Assembly (NCBI RefSeq): GCF_003633725.1 | Contig: NZ_RBIJ01000001.1 | Span: forward strand, 795,217 to 859,216 | Reading direction: 5' to 3' | From: Brockia lithotrophica | GTDB lineage: Bacteria > Bacillota > Bacilli > Thermicanales > DSM-22653 | DNA length: 64,000 nucleotides | Shown: positions 46,445 to 55,483 of the stretch, one piece after another | Position numbering within the stretch: the first letter of the stretch is position 1 | Layout of the letters: each line of letters opens with the position of its first letter | Translations under genes and position numbers: made by a program | Notes under the pieces: generated by a model | Databases searched by the model: none | Told to the model about the DNA's origin: nothing | Seen by the model: the letters and a program-made list of their open reading frames with translations, nothing else

Positions 46445-48172
46445 TCACTCTTTTACGTGCACTTGGGGCAGGGAGTTCGTGAAGTCGTAGAAGGGCGTGA
46501 TGTCAAAGCCCGTGAGGCGGGCGTTCCAAGTATTCAGGTTGTAGCGCTGGTAAACGTAGAGGATCGGGACTTCTTCGTTTAGGAGTTTGTAGAGCTTGTT
46601 GTAGATCTCCTTGCGCTTCTGCTTGTCGAACTCCCGGCGGCCCTCGTCGATGAGCTTGTCGACCTCGGGGTTCGAGTAGTGGTACATCTGCTTGTTCCGC
46701 GCCCCGTTCGTGTGGAAGAGGGAGTACGGGTCCGGATCGTTCCCGAGGCCGACGGCGAGGAAGGCGAGGTCGTAGTCTCCCTTGTTCATCTTCTCGATCA
46801 TCGCGTTGAAGTCGAGCTGGTCGACGACGAGGTCTATGCCGAGGGTCTTGTAGCTCTCCTTTGCCAAGGGGACGAGGACCTGGTTTACGGGGTTCGGATG
46901 CGAAGCGACGTAGTGGAATTCGAGCTTCTTCCCGTCCTTGTAGCGATACCCGTCCGAACCCATCTTCCACCCGGCTTCTTCGAGAAGCTGCTTGGCCTTG
47001 TCGAGGTTGTAGTCGTAGTGGGTGAGTCCCGCCTCGTCCGGGTACCCCCAAGATACCTTGGTCTGGGGAACGTCGATTACCTCGGCAAATCCCTGGAAGG
47101 CGCCTTGGACGACGGCCTTGCGGTCGAGGCCGTAGAGGAGCGCCTGACGCACGCGTTTGTCCTTGAGAATCTCGTTGTTGTGGTTTACGGAGATGTAACC
47201 GAATCCGTTGTTGAGGAGGAGGTTAATGTCGAGGAACCCGTAGTCGAGAAGCGCTTCGAGGTTATCGCGGTTGACGGTGATCCCTTCTTCAAAGTCCGTG
47301 TCCCCGGCTCCGAGGAGTTGGAGGTTGGTTTCCTGGGTGGTCGGTTTGACGATCACCGTCTTCATCTTGGGCATCTTGTCCTTGCGCCAGTAGTTCTCGT
47401 TAGCGACGAGGCGCACTTCCTGGTCAGGGACGAACTTCTCGAGCTTGTAAGGGCCGCTCCCAAGGGGTTTCGAGAGAAGTTCTTTCACCTTGGACAGATC
47501 GCCCTTTTGGAAATCCTTACCGTAGTAGTGCTTGGGAAGAAGCGGAACGGTGAGGTAGTTGATCGTGATCGCCAAGGGCTCTTCGACTTCTACGCGCAGC
47601 GTGTGCTCGTCAAGTACCTGTACGCCCCGAATTTCTTTTACCTTCCCTTCCTTATCCTCGTGGTATTCCTTGGCCCCTACGATCTTCGCGGAGAGCATGT
47701 TGACCGGGCCGTCGTACGTCGGATCGAGCGTGATGTAGAAGTAGAACTCCGCGTCCCGAGCGGTGATCGGCGTTCCGTCGGCGAACTTCGCCTCGGGGTT
47801 GAGGCGGAAGACGTACGTCTTGCCTCCGTCTTGAATCTCCCACGTGGCCACGTCGGGGACTACGGAACCGTCCTTGTCGACCTTTCCCAGGGCTTCGAAA
47901 ATCAAGGAGTTCACGTAGTCGTCGTACGCGGAATCGACGTACGCGGGGTTGAACTTCCCCTGCGGTGCCTGCATGCCGAGGATAATCGTATCCGTGCGTT
48001 CCTTGGACTTCGCGGGAATCTTGGACGGATCCGGAGCGGGGTTGTAGCCGATCTTCAGGTCTTCGGGCTTGAGCTTCTTCTCCGAACTCGGCGGGCCCCC
48101 TTTGCTGCAGCCCGCAACGGACAAGGTCATCACGAGCACAAGCGCGAGAAAAATCCCCCACAGGCGGCGCAT
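46445..48172 (-). CDS. oppA: Oligopeptide-binding lipoprotein, OppA type (system 1)
   Basis: This 575-residue lipoprotein starts at ATG 48172 (AAGGAGGAG upstream) with a signal peptide and lipobox SVAGC. The mature family-5 binding domain includes GKVDKDGSVVPDVATWEIQDGGKTYVFRLNPEAKF in the N-lobe and the ISVNHNNEILKDKRVRQAL motif. It captures peptides outside the membrane for OppBCDF encoded downstream. A strong promoter and a CRP/FNR-like site lie upstream (48233-48282). It is quite different in sequence from the two tandem OppA proteins of system 2. Confidence 0.94.
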   Translation of the reverse strand: MRRLWGIFLALVLVMTLSVAGCSKGGPPSSEKKLKPEDLKIGYNPAPDPSKIPAKSKERTDTIILGMQAPQGKFNPAYVDSAYDDYVNSLIFEALGKVDKDGSVVPDVATWEIQDGGKTYVFRLNPEAKFADGTPITARDAEFYFYITLDPTYDGPVNMLSAKIVGAKEYHEDKEGKVKEIRGVQVLDEHTLRVEVEEPLAITINYLTVPLLPKHYYGKDFQKGDLSKVKELLSKPLGSGPYKLEKFVPDQEVRLVANENYWRKDKMPKMKTVIVKPTTQETNLQLLGAGDTDFEEGITVNRDNLEALLDYGFLDINLLLNNGFGYISVNHNNEILKDKRVRQALLYGLDRKAVVQGAFQGFAEVIDVPQTKVSWGYPDEAGLTHYDYNLDKAKQLLEEAGWKMGSDGYRYKDGKKLEFHYVASHPNPVNQVLVPLAKESYKTLGIDLVVDQLDFNAMIEKMNKGDYDLAFLAVGLGNDPDPYSLFHTNGARNKQMYHYSNPEVDKLIDEGRREFDKQKRKEIYNKLYKLLNEEVPILYVYQRYNLNTWNARLTGFDITPFYDFTNSLPQVHVKE

Positions 48173-48232
48173 GCCATCTCCTCCTTTGTGCGGATCGAAT
48201 CCCCCTGTATGCGCGTGGAAACGCTTGCGGCG

Positions 48233-48261
48233 ATTGTAGCAGACGAAGCAGGAATATGCAA
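48233..48261 (-). promoter_or_regulatory. Strong promoter of opp system 1
   Basis: TTGCAT (48256-48261), 17-base spacer, TACAAT (48233-48238) on the minus strand. Confidence 0.85.
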
Positions 48262-48264
48262 CAA

Positions 48265-48282
48265 TTGTGACCATTGTCACAA
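48265..48282. promoter_or_regulatory. CRP/FNR-family operator
   Basis: TTGTGACCATTGTCACAA is a perfect palindrome with 7-base arms and fits TGTGA-N6-TCACA exactly. Its centre is about 47 bases above the expected transcription start, next to the -35, as for an activator of the CRP/FNR family. Confidence 0.75.
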
Positions 48283-48315
48283 GAAGACAAAAGCGCAAAT
48301 TCACAAGAAGGATAC

Positions 48316-48341
48316 AAAAAACCCCCGGCTGAGCCGGGGGG
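48316..48341 (-). terminator. Terminator of the MDR dehydrogenase gene
   Basis: CCCCCGGC-TGA-GCCGGGGG with six or seven Us on the minus strand. It ends the transcript of 48415-49416 before the opp system 1 promoter. Confidence 0.92.
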
Positions 48342-48414
48342 AGGAGACGTATTTCCCGGAATTCGACAAAGACGAAAAGATTCCGCACGCATGCGGGGCT
48401 AGAAGAGCTGGCGT

Positions 48415-49416
48415 TCAGCGCGGCTCGCCCCAGCGTACGACGATCTTCCCGAAATGTTCGCCCGCGGCGAGGCGTTCGAGGGCTTCAGGGAGACGTTCGG
48501 CAGGATAGACTCGGTCGATCACCGGGCGCACGCTGCGCCCGACGACGAACTCCCCAAGCAAGCGGTGAAACTCCGCCAGGGACCCCATCGTCGTCCCCAA
48601 GAGGGAGTACTGTCCGTAAAAGAAGGGGCGCAAGGCGAGCTGGACTTCACCTCCGTAGGCGGCAGCAAACGTCACGATGCGCCCGCCCGGCCGAAGGGAG
48701 GCGAGGCTCTCAGCAAACGTGGCCCCGCCCACCGCTTCGAGGACGACATCGACGCCGCCTGCCTCGCGCCGGACGTCGGCTGCGAAGGATGCGCTCGAAA
48801 AGGCTCCCGACGCGCCGAGCGCAAAGGCGCGAGCCCGCTTTTCTTCGTGCCGAGAGGTGACCCATACCCGCGCGCCCTGAGCCACACCTAGCTGCAGCGC
48901 CGCCAAGGCTACGCCGCCGCCGATCCCCGTGATGAGAAGGTCTTCCCCCGGTTTGAGTCCCGCACGCGTGAAGAGGGCGCGGTATGCGGTGAGGAAGGCG
49001 AGGGGGAGGGCCGCCGCCTCTTCCCACGTCAAGCCGCAAGGGAGGGGGACGGCGTTTTCTTGGGGTACGACGACGGCCTCGGCAAAGGTCCCGTTGTCCG
49101 GTACGCCGAGGATGCGAAACCCCGGAGGAGGGGCAGAAGACGCGTCGCGCCAGCCGAGGCTCGGCACCACAAACACGCGCTCGCCCATGCGAAATGTAGG
49201 GACGCCTTCGCCCACGGCGCAAATCACCCCCGCCCCGTCAGAACCGAGGATCGTCCCGGGACGGGCTTCCATCGAACCTTCGAGAAAGTACAGATCCCTG
49301 TGGTTGAGGGCGCTCGCCGCAAGGCAAACGCGTACTTCCCCGGGGCCGGGTTCGGGAAGGGGAACCTCTTCCCACGCGAGGGGAACCCGCGCGCCGCGAA
49401 ACACCCACGCTCGCAT
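48415..49416 (-). CDS. Medium-chain dehydrogenase/reductase, quinone-oxidoreductase type
   Basis: This 333-residue NAD(P)H-dependent enzyme has an N-terminal GroES-like domain (SALNHRDLYFLEG, LGSDGAGVICAVGEGV) and a Rossmann domain (LLITGIGGGVALAALQLGVAQGA). The structural-zinc cysteine cluster of alcohol dehydrogenases is missing, so this is a zinc-independent member; the substrate is unknown. It lies directly after opp system 2 and before a terminator, so it may be read with that operon. Confidence 0.88.
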   Translation of the reverse strand: MRAWVFRGARVPLAWEEVPLPEPGPGEVRVCLAASALNHRDLYFLEGSMEARPGTILGSDGAGVICAVGEGVPTFRMGERVFVVPSLGWRDASSAPPPGFRILGVPDNGTFAEAVVVPQENAVPLPCGLTWEEAAALPLAFLTAYRALFTRAGLKPGEDLLITGIGGGVALAALQLGVAQGARVWVTSRHEEKRARAFALGASGAFSSASFAADVRREAGGVDVVLEAVGGATFAESLASLRPGGRIVTFAAAYGGEVQLALRPFFYGQYSLLGTTMGSLAEFHRLLGEFVVGRSVRPVIDRVYPAERLPEALERLAAGEHFGKIVVRWGEPR

Positions 49417-49471
49417 CCCATCACCCCTTTACCGGAAATACGACAAAAGGCGTCCGAGACTGCGCCCCCGT

Positions 49472-50428
49472 TTACACGAAGTGGCAGGCGACGAAGTGGC
49501 CAGGGGCGACCTCGCGAAGCGGCGGGGGCTCCTCCGCGCAGCGCGGCTGTGCCAGCGGACAACGCGTGCGAAACGGACAGCCGCTGGGCGGATGGAGGGG
49601 GCTCGGAATTTCTCCCGAGAGGACGATGCGCTCCCGCGTGCGCTCCACCCGCGGATCGGGAACGGGGATCGCAGAGAGCAAGGCCCGCGTGTAGGGATGA
49701 AGAGGATTCCGGTAGAGTTCGTCGCTCGGGGCGACCTCTACGAGGTGCCCGAGGTACATCACGCCAATGCGGTCGGAGAGGTAGCGAACCATGGAAAGGT
49801 CGTGGGCGATGAAGAGGTACGTAAGGCCGCGCTCCTCTTTGAGGCGGTAGAGGAGGTTTACGATCTGAGCCTGGATGGAGACGTCGAGGGCGGAGATGGG
49901 CTCGTCGGCGACGATGAATCGGGGTTCCACGGCAAGGGCGCGGGCGATGCCGATTCGCTGCCGTTGTCCCCCGGAAAATTCGTGCGGAAAGCGAAAGGCG
50001 TGCTCGCGCGTGAGACCTACGGCCTCAAGCAAGGCGTAGACGCGATCGCGCCGCTCCGCCGGAGTATTGGCAAGTCGGTGAATGTCGATCCCCTCGGCGA
50101 CGATGTCCATCACCATCATCCGTGGATTCAGGGAGGCGTACGGGTCCTGAAAGATCATCTGCGCCTCACGCCGATAGCGGAGAAGGTCGCGGCCGCGCAA
50201 AGCAAAGACGTCACGGCCGTCGAAGAGAACCTCTCCCGCCGTACGGTCGTAAAGGCGAAGGACGGTCCTCCCCACCGTGGATTTCCCACTCCCCGACTCG
50301 CCGACGAGGCCGAAGGTCTCCCCTTCGCGAATCGCAAAGCTCACATCGTGCACCGCCCGAAGGACCTGGCCGCGCCGAAGGTGGAAGTACTTGCTCAGGT
50401 GCTTTACCTCGACAAGGACCCGGCTCAC
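49472..50428 (-). CDS. oppF: Oligopeptide ABC transporter ATP-binding protein, OppF type (system 2)
   Basis: This 318-residue ATPase has [29 protein letters not shown] and IAHD, with the C-terminal [14 protein letters not shown] cluster. The GTG start overlaps the oppD stop by four bases. About half-way in similarity to its system-1 counterpart, so the two operons are paralogous rather than a recent duplication. Confidence 0.93.
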   Translation of the reverse strand: MSRVLVEVKHLSKYFHLRRGQVLRAVHDVSFAIREGETFGLVGESGSGKSTVGRTVLRLYDRTAGEVLFDGRDVFALRGRDLLRYRREAQMIFQDPYASLNPRMMVMDIVAEGIDIHRLANTPAERRDRVYALLEAVGLTREHAFRFPHEFSGGQRQRIGIARALAVEPRFIVADEPISALDVSIQAQIVNLLYRLKEERGLTYLFIAHDLSMVRYLSDRIGVMYLGHLVEVAPSDELYRNPLHPYTRALLSAIPVPDPRVERTRERIVLSGEIPSPLHPPSGCPFRTRCPLAQPRCAEEPPPLREVAPGHFVACHFV

Positions 50429-51492
50429 GCCTGACCACCTCCCTGAATGGCGGGGGCGATTCGCGGCGCCGCGGGGTGGTGGAGAAAGCAGCGGGCCCCG
50501 TGCGTCGGCGAAAACCGATATTCAGGCGGCGAAGCCTGACGACAGATTTCCATGGCAAAAGGACAACGGGGATGGAAGGCGCATCCGGAAGGCGGCTTGA
50601 GGAGATTGGGAGGGCTTCCCGGGATGGAAACGAGCGGTTCCCGTCGATCTTTGTCCAGACGGGGAAGGGAATTGAGAAGCCCCCAGGTGTATGGGTGGCG
50701 CGTTTCCGCAAAGACCTCCTCGGTAGTCCCCCACTCCACCCCTTCGCCGGCGTACATCACGAGCACGCGATCGGCTACGCGGGCGACGACACCGAGGTCG
50801 TGGGTGATGAGGATGAGGGAGGTGCCGAAGCGCGTCTTGAGCTCCATGAGAAGTTCGAGGATTTGCGCCTGGATCGTCACGTCCAAGGCCGTGGTAGGCT
50901 CGTCAGCGATGATGAGCTTCGGACGCGCGGCGAGGGCGATGGCGATGACCACCCGTTGGCGCATTCCTCCGGAAAATTCGTGGGGGTACTGGCGTACCCG
51001 GACCTCCGGTTGGGGGATGCCCACGAGCCGGAGAAGCTCTACCGCCCATTCTTCTGCCTCCCGCGCGCCCGCTCCGGTGTGCTTTTGGAACCCTTCAGCG
51101 ATCTGCCGACCTATGGTCATCGTCGGGTTGAGGGCGGTCATGGGGTCCTGAAAGACCATGGCGATCTCGCGGCCGCGGACGTTTTCCCACTCGCGTTCAC
51201 CAAGTTCGAGGAGATTCCTGCCGCCAAAGAGGATCCGTCCGCTTCGGATCTGGGCCGGTGGCCGGGGAAGAAGGCCAAGGATCGCCTGGGCGGTCACGCT
51301 CTTCCCGCTCCCCGATTCTCCGACTACGGCGAGCGTCTCTCCGTACCCAAGCTCAAAAGAAACCCCGCGCACAGCCTGAACGACGCCCGCATAGGTGTGG
51401 AAGTCCACGGTGAGATTTTCCACGCGCAGAAGCGGCCCTCGAGATCCGAGGGGCGGTTCTTTCGGGTGAATTGTCTCGTACGTCTGCGGCAT
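50425..51492 (-). CDS. oppD: Oligopeptide ABC transporter ATP-binding protein, OppD type (system 2)
   Basis: This 355-residue ATPase has [29 protein letters not shown] and ITHD, with the cysteine cluster [17 protein letters not shown] 51492 has AAGGAGGG upstream. A 30-residue C-terminal extension ([21 protein letters not shown]) exceeds the family norm slightly. Confidence 0.94.
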   Translation of the reverse strand: MPQTYETIHPKEPPLGSRGPLLRVENLTVDFHTYAGVVQAVRGVSFELGYGETLAVVGESGSGKSVTAQAILGLLPRPPAQIRSGRILFGGRNLLELGEREWENVRGREIAMVFQDPMTALNPTMTIGRQIAEGFQKHTGAGAREAEEWAVELLRLVGIPQPEVRVRQYPHEFSGGMRQRVVIAIALAARPKLIIADEPTTALDVTIQAQILELLMELKTRFGTSLILITHDLGVVARVADRVLVMYAGEGVEWGTTEEVFAETRHPYTWGLLNSLPRLDKDRREPLVSIPGSPPNLLKPPSGCAFHPRCPFAMEICRQASPPEYRFSPTHGARCFLHHPAAPRIAPAIQGGGQA

Positions 51493-51504
51493 AGCGGTCC
51501 CTCC

Positions 51505-52449
51505 TTACACCCGGAGCCGGGGATCGATGGCGTCGCGGAGGGCGTCGCCGAGTAGGTTGAAGGCGAGCGAGGTCAAGGTGATCGCCAACGCCGGAAAGAA
51601 GAAGGTCCAGGGAAGGATCTCGAGGACACGCCATCCGTCGTTTACGAGGACACCCCAGGAGGCAAGGGGGGGCTGCAACCCGAGGCCGATGAAGCTCAAG
51701 GCGGCCTCCGTAAAGATCACGGCAGGGATATTCATGGTCAGGCGCACGACGACAATCCCCAAAACGTTGGGAAAGAGGTGGCGCCAAAGGATCCGCCACG
51801 TCGAAGCACCCAAAGCTCGGGCCGCAAGGACGAATTCCTGGTTTTTCAAGGCGAGGACTTGTCCGCGGACGAGCCGGGCCATCGTCGTCCAGCCCGTGAT
51901 CGCCATGGCGACGATCATCGTGAAGAGGCCACTTCCCAGGTAGAGCATGAGGAGGATCACCATGATGAGCCAGGGAACCCCCGAAAGGACCTCGATCGTG
52001 CGCATGACCACGCTGTCCGTAACCCCGCCCCGGAGCCCCGCCAAAGCCCCCAAGAACACGCCGATGAGGAGGTCGATCGTCGTCGCGGCAAAGGCGATGA
52101 ACAAGGAAATCCGCGCACCTTGGGCGACGCGGAAAAAGAGGTCTCTGCCAAACGTATCCGTCCCAAAAGGATGGTCCCAACTTGGAGCGAGACGTGCGTT
52201 GGAGAGGTCAAGGTTGACGTCGCGGTAGGGCGAAAGCGCGGGGACGAGCAAGGCATATGCGACCATGAGGACAAGGAACCCGAGGGAAGCGAGGGCGACG
52301 GGGTTTCGACTCAGCCGCCGCCATACTTCCTGCCAAAAGGTGAGGGCAGGGCCGGCAAGTTCTTCGCGGTCTACTTCTTGGGCGAGGGGGCGAAAGAGCG
52401 AGGCGTCATATGTCTGTCCCTCGGAGAGAACGGTACCCCATTCCCCCAA
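51505..52449 (-). CDS. oppC: Oligopeptide ABC transporter permease, OppC type (system 2)
   Basis: This 314-residue permease starts with TTG at 52449, preceded by AAGGAG within the end of oppB. The N-terminal 45 residues are polar and cytoplasmic, followed by six helices and docking loop AARALGASTWRILWRHLFPN. Confidence 0.93.
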   Translation of the reverse strand: MGEWGTVLSEGQTYDASLFRPLAQEVDREELAGPALTFWQEVWRRLSRNPVALASLGFLVLMVAYALLVPALSPYRDVNLDLSNARLAPSWDHPFGTDTFGRDLFFRVAQGARISLFIAFAATTIDLLIGVFLGALAGLRGGVTDSVVMRTIEVLSGVPWLIMVILLMLYLGSGLFTMIVAMAITGWTTMARLVRGQVLALKNQEFVLAARALGASTWRILWRHLFPNVLGIVVVRLTMNIPAVIFTEAALSFIGLGLQPPLASWGVLVNDGWRVLEILPWTFFFPALAITLTSLAFNLLGDALRDAIDPRLRV

Positions 52450-52455
52450 TGCCGT

Positions 52456-53385
52456 TCACTCCTTCCGTCCGGCGATGCGTATCCGAGGATCGACGAGCCC
52501 GTAGGCGATGTCCGTGAAAAAGATTGCAAGGACAAAAAGAAGGCTGTAGAAGATGGTGAGGCCCATGACCAAGGTGTAGTCGTTGTTGTTGATCGACGTC
52601 ACGTAATGTTGTCCGATGCCGGGTACGCTGAAGATCTGCTCGATGATGATCGATCCGGTGATCAGGTCGACGACGAGGACACCGAAAATCGTCACGATCG
52701 GAAGGAGGGCATTTCTCAGGGCGTGACGCCAAATTACGGTTCTCCGGCTCAAGCCCTTGGCCACTGCGGTCCGAAGGAAATCTGCCCCCAAAACGTCGAG
52801 CATCGAGGTGCGCATGAGCCGGGTGACCAAGGCCACAACCCCTACGGCAAGCGAGAGCGTGGGAAGAATGGAATACTCGAATCCCCCCCAGAGGGCGACG
52901 GGTAAGACGCGTAGCTTTACCCCGAAGATGTACTGGAGAAACCCTGCAAGCACGAAGCTGGGAATCGACACTCCGAGAACAGCCAAAAACACGAGGCCGT
53001 AGTCGAGCGCCCGCGCGCGGTTGAGCGCCGCCAAGACTCCAAAAAGGAGCCCTACGGGAAGTCCGACGAGAAGGGCCTGGAGCCCGATTTGGGCAGACAC
53101 CGGAAAACTCCTGGCGATGATCTCGTCGACGGTCTGGTTTTCGTACTTGAACGAGTACCCCAGATTCCCCTGAAGGAGGTTCTCCAGGTACATCACATAC
53201 TGTACGGCAACGGGCTTGTCCAGGCCGTACTTCCGGTCGAAGAGCTGCTTGATCTCCGGCGTGAGCTTTTCGGGGTTCTTGTACGGTCCGCCCGGAAGGG
53301 CGTGGACGAGGAAGAACGTGAGGGTGGCGATGATGAAGAGCGTAAAGAGCATGGACATGAAGCGCCGAAACGTATACGCCAGCAT
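52456..53385 (-). CDS. oppB: Oligopeptide ABC transporter permease, OppB type (system 2)
   Basis: This 309-residue permease begins LAYTFRRFMSMLFTLFIIATLTFFL, with periplasm-equivalent loop GGPYKNPEKLTPEIKQLFDRKYGLD and docking loop TAVAKGLSRRTVIWRHALRNALLP. It starts seven bases above the oppC start. Confidence 0.94.
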   Translation of the reverse strand: MLAYTFRRFMSMLFTLFIIATLTFFLVHALPGGPYKNPEKLTPEIKQLFDRKYGLDKPVAVQYVMYLENLLQGNLGYSFKYENQTVDEIIARSFPVSAQIGLQALLVGLPVGLLFGVLAALNRARALDYGLVFLAVLGVSIPSFVLAGFLQYIFGVKLRVLPVALWGGFEYSILPTLSLAVGVVALVTRLMRTSMLDVLGADFLRTAVAKGLSRRTVIWRHALRNALLPIVTIFGVLVVDLITGSIIIEQIFSVPGIGQHYVTSINNNDYTLVMGLTIFYSLLFVLAIFFTDIAYGLVDPRIRIAGRKE

Positions 53386-53484
53386 CGTCCCGCACCGCCT
53401 CCGAAGTTCTTCTCCCTATTAAAGCACACGGCCTCCCAAAAAAGAAGATTTCTTTCCAGGTCTCACCGCAGCAAAAACTGTGAA

Positions 53485-53503
53485 GGGGCGGCAGTGCCGC
53501 CCC
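53485..53503 (-). terminator. Stem-loop after the second oppA of system 2
   Basis: GGGGCGGC-ACT-GCCGCCCC on the minus strand, followed by TTCACAGTTTTTG. Probably a partial terminator or message-stabilising end between oppA and oppB. Confidence 0.65.
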
Positions 53504-53536
53504 TCCTTGTCTGCCGTCCGCCCGGCGGAAACAGGT

Positions 53537-55325
53537 TCAGCGCGCGACCTTGGCCCACTTGAGCTCAATGCTCGCTCCCGTGGCGCGCATGAAGAGGCCT
53601 TGGACGTACGGCTTTTGTAGGTAAGCGACGGCGCGATGGTCGAGCGGAGCGATGCCCATGTCGTCCCGGATGAGGATCTTCTCCGCCTCCGCGTATGCAT
53701 CCGTTCGCTTTGCATAATCCGTGCCGGCCGAACGGGCGAGCGCCAGTGCGTGGTCGTAGGCGGGATTCGCGTATTTCCCCCAGTTGAAAGCCCCGCCCGT
53801 CTCAAAGAGCCCCAGCCACGTCTCGGGGTCGTTGTAATCCGCCCCCCACCGGGTATAGGCGACCTCGAAGTCCCCCCGACGCATGCGTGCGAGGCGGTCC
53901 TTAAACGTCACCTGCTTGAGTTCCACCTCAACACCGAGGTTTTGCTTCCAAGAGGCTTTGAGAAATTCCGCAGCCTTACGCGCCGTCTCGTTGTCGTCAT
54001 GGAGGAGGGTGAAGCGGAACTTCTCAAGCGGGATCCCCGACTCGCGCAGACCTTCCTCGAGGAGCTTCTTGGCCTCTTCCTTGAGCGAAGGATTCCCCCC
54101 GACGTCCTGAAAGAGCGGGCCGCCAAACATCTTTTTGCTCCAGTCGCGGAAGGTCGTATCCGCCCCGGCCCAAGCCGGTTCGCCCTCGGGGACGAGCCCG
54201 TAGGCAGCTGGGGAGCCGTTCTGAAGTACAGTCTCCACGTAAGACTTGCGGTCGACGGCATAGGCGAGCGCCTTACGCACCTTTGCGTTTTGAAACGGCG
54301 GCTTCTCGAAGTTGAACATGAGAAAATATGTGAAGTACTCCACAAAGGCGTGGTAGTCGTCGCGCTGGCGGTACTTCGGCGCGAGATCGCCGGAGAGCAC
54401 CACGCGGTCGATCTGGCCTACTTCGTACAGATGCACGGCGGTATTCACGTCTTTCAGGACGTTCAAGGTGACGCGCTCGAGGTTTACCGAGTCCCGATCC
54501 CAATAGTTCGGGTTCTTCGTAAGTACCACGTGAGACCCGTGCACCCACTCCGAGATCACAAAGGGACCGTTGTACAAAAGTGAGGAAGCTTCCGAGGCGT
54601 ACTTCTCGCGGTTTTCCGCGTAAAACCTCTCGTTCAAGGGGAAGTACGTGGGGAAGGCTAAAAGTTCATAGATGTAGGGTATGGGTTTGAGAAGCGTGAA
54701 TTTCCAACGTATGCTCGTCTTTGGCCTTTGCTCCCACGGCGTCGAAGGTCACCTCGGGAACCGTTTCCAACTTTTCGCCGTAGACGACCTCCGCGGGCGT
54801 CTTGTCTCCGTACGCCTTTTGGTAACCGGCGGGATCCGACGCCTGCTCCTTTACGAGCATTTGGTAACGCTGGTAATCCGCGTACGCCTTTGCCCCTGCA
54901 ATGTAGTCCGTGAGGAGAAAGGAGTACTCCGACGCCGTCTCCGGCGCGAGGACCCGTTTCCACCCCGCGAGAAAGTCTTGGGCCGTCACGGGGTCGCCGT
55001 TGGACCACTTTGCGTCCTTGCGCAGGTGGAAGGTATACACCGTACCGTCTGGTGATACCTCCCAGCGTTCCGCCATACCCGGATGAGGCTTGCCGTCCGG
55101 ACCGATGCGCACGAGGCCCTCTTGCACGGCGTTCAAAATGTCGATGGATACGGCGTCCGTAGTCTTCTGAGCGTCGAGCTCAGGTGGCTCGTCCATGAGC
55201 GGAAGGCGAAGAACCTGTCCCTTAGGTGCGGAAGCGTCGGCACTTCCCGCATTGGACCCGGGAGTGCGGCCGCACCCCGCCAGAAAGAGGGCGAAGGCCG
55301 CAAACAACACAACCCATTTGCGCAC
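53537..55325 (-). pseudogene. oppA: Oligopeptide-binding lipoprotein OppA, broken by a one-base insertion
   Basis: From GTG 55325 (GGAGGTG upstream) the frame encodes a signal peptide with lipobox FLAGC and an OppA N-lobe (FHLRKDAKWSNGDPVTAQDFLAGWKR is split across neighbouring residues). It ends early at 54666 in the out-of-frame tail EIHASQTHTLHL. The next frame continues from 54637 to 53537 with the rest of the protein. Reading ATT-ACG instead of ATT-C-ACG (one base fewer near 54696-54698) restores ITLLKPIPYIYELLAFPTYF, which matches ITLKEPIPYFFDLLAFPTYF in the intact neighbour at 55484. Both halves otherwise look functional, so the break is recent or a sequencing error. Confidence 0.9.
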
Positions 55326-55414
55326 GCCGTTCACCTCCGAAGGTTCGCTTCCCCCCTCTTTTAAACCCGGCACAAGAGGGGAGAGACCTAAATGCCGAAA
55401 GCGATAGAGAAAGC

Positions 55415-55440
55415 GGGGCGAAGCCCGAAGGCCTCGCCCC
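55415..55440 (-). terminator. Stem-loop between the two tandem oppA genes
   Basis: GGGGCGAGGCC and GGCTTCGCCCC pair (one G-U) and are followed on the minus strand by a pyrimidine-rich TTTCTCTATC. It likely reduces read-through from the first oppA. Confidence 0.6.
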
Positions 55441-55483
55441 ACTGCAGGGATGCCGTGGCAATCTCGAGGGATCCGCGGCAACC

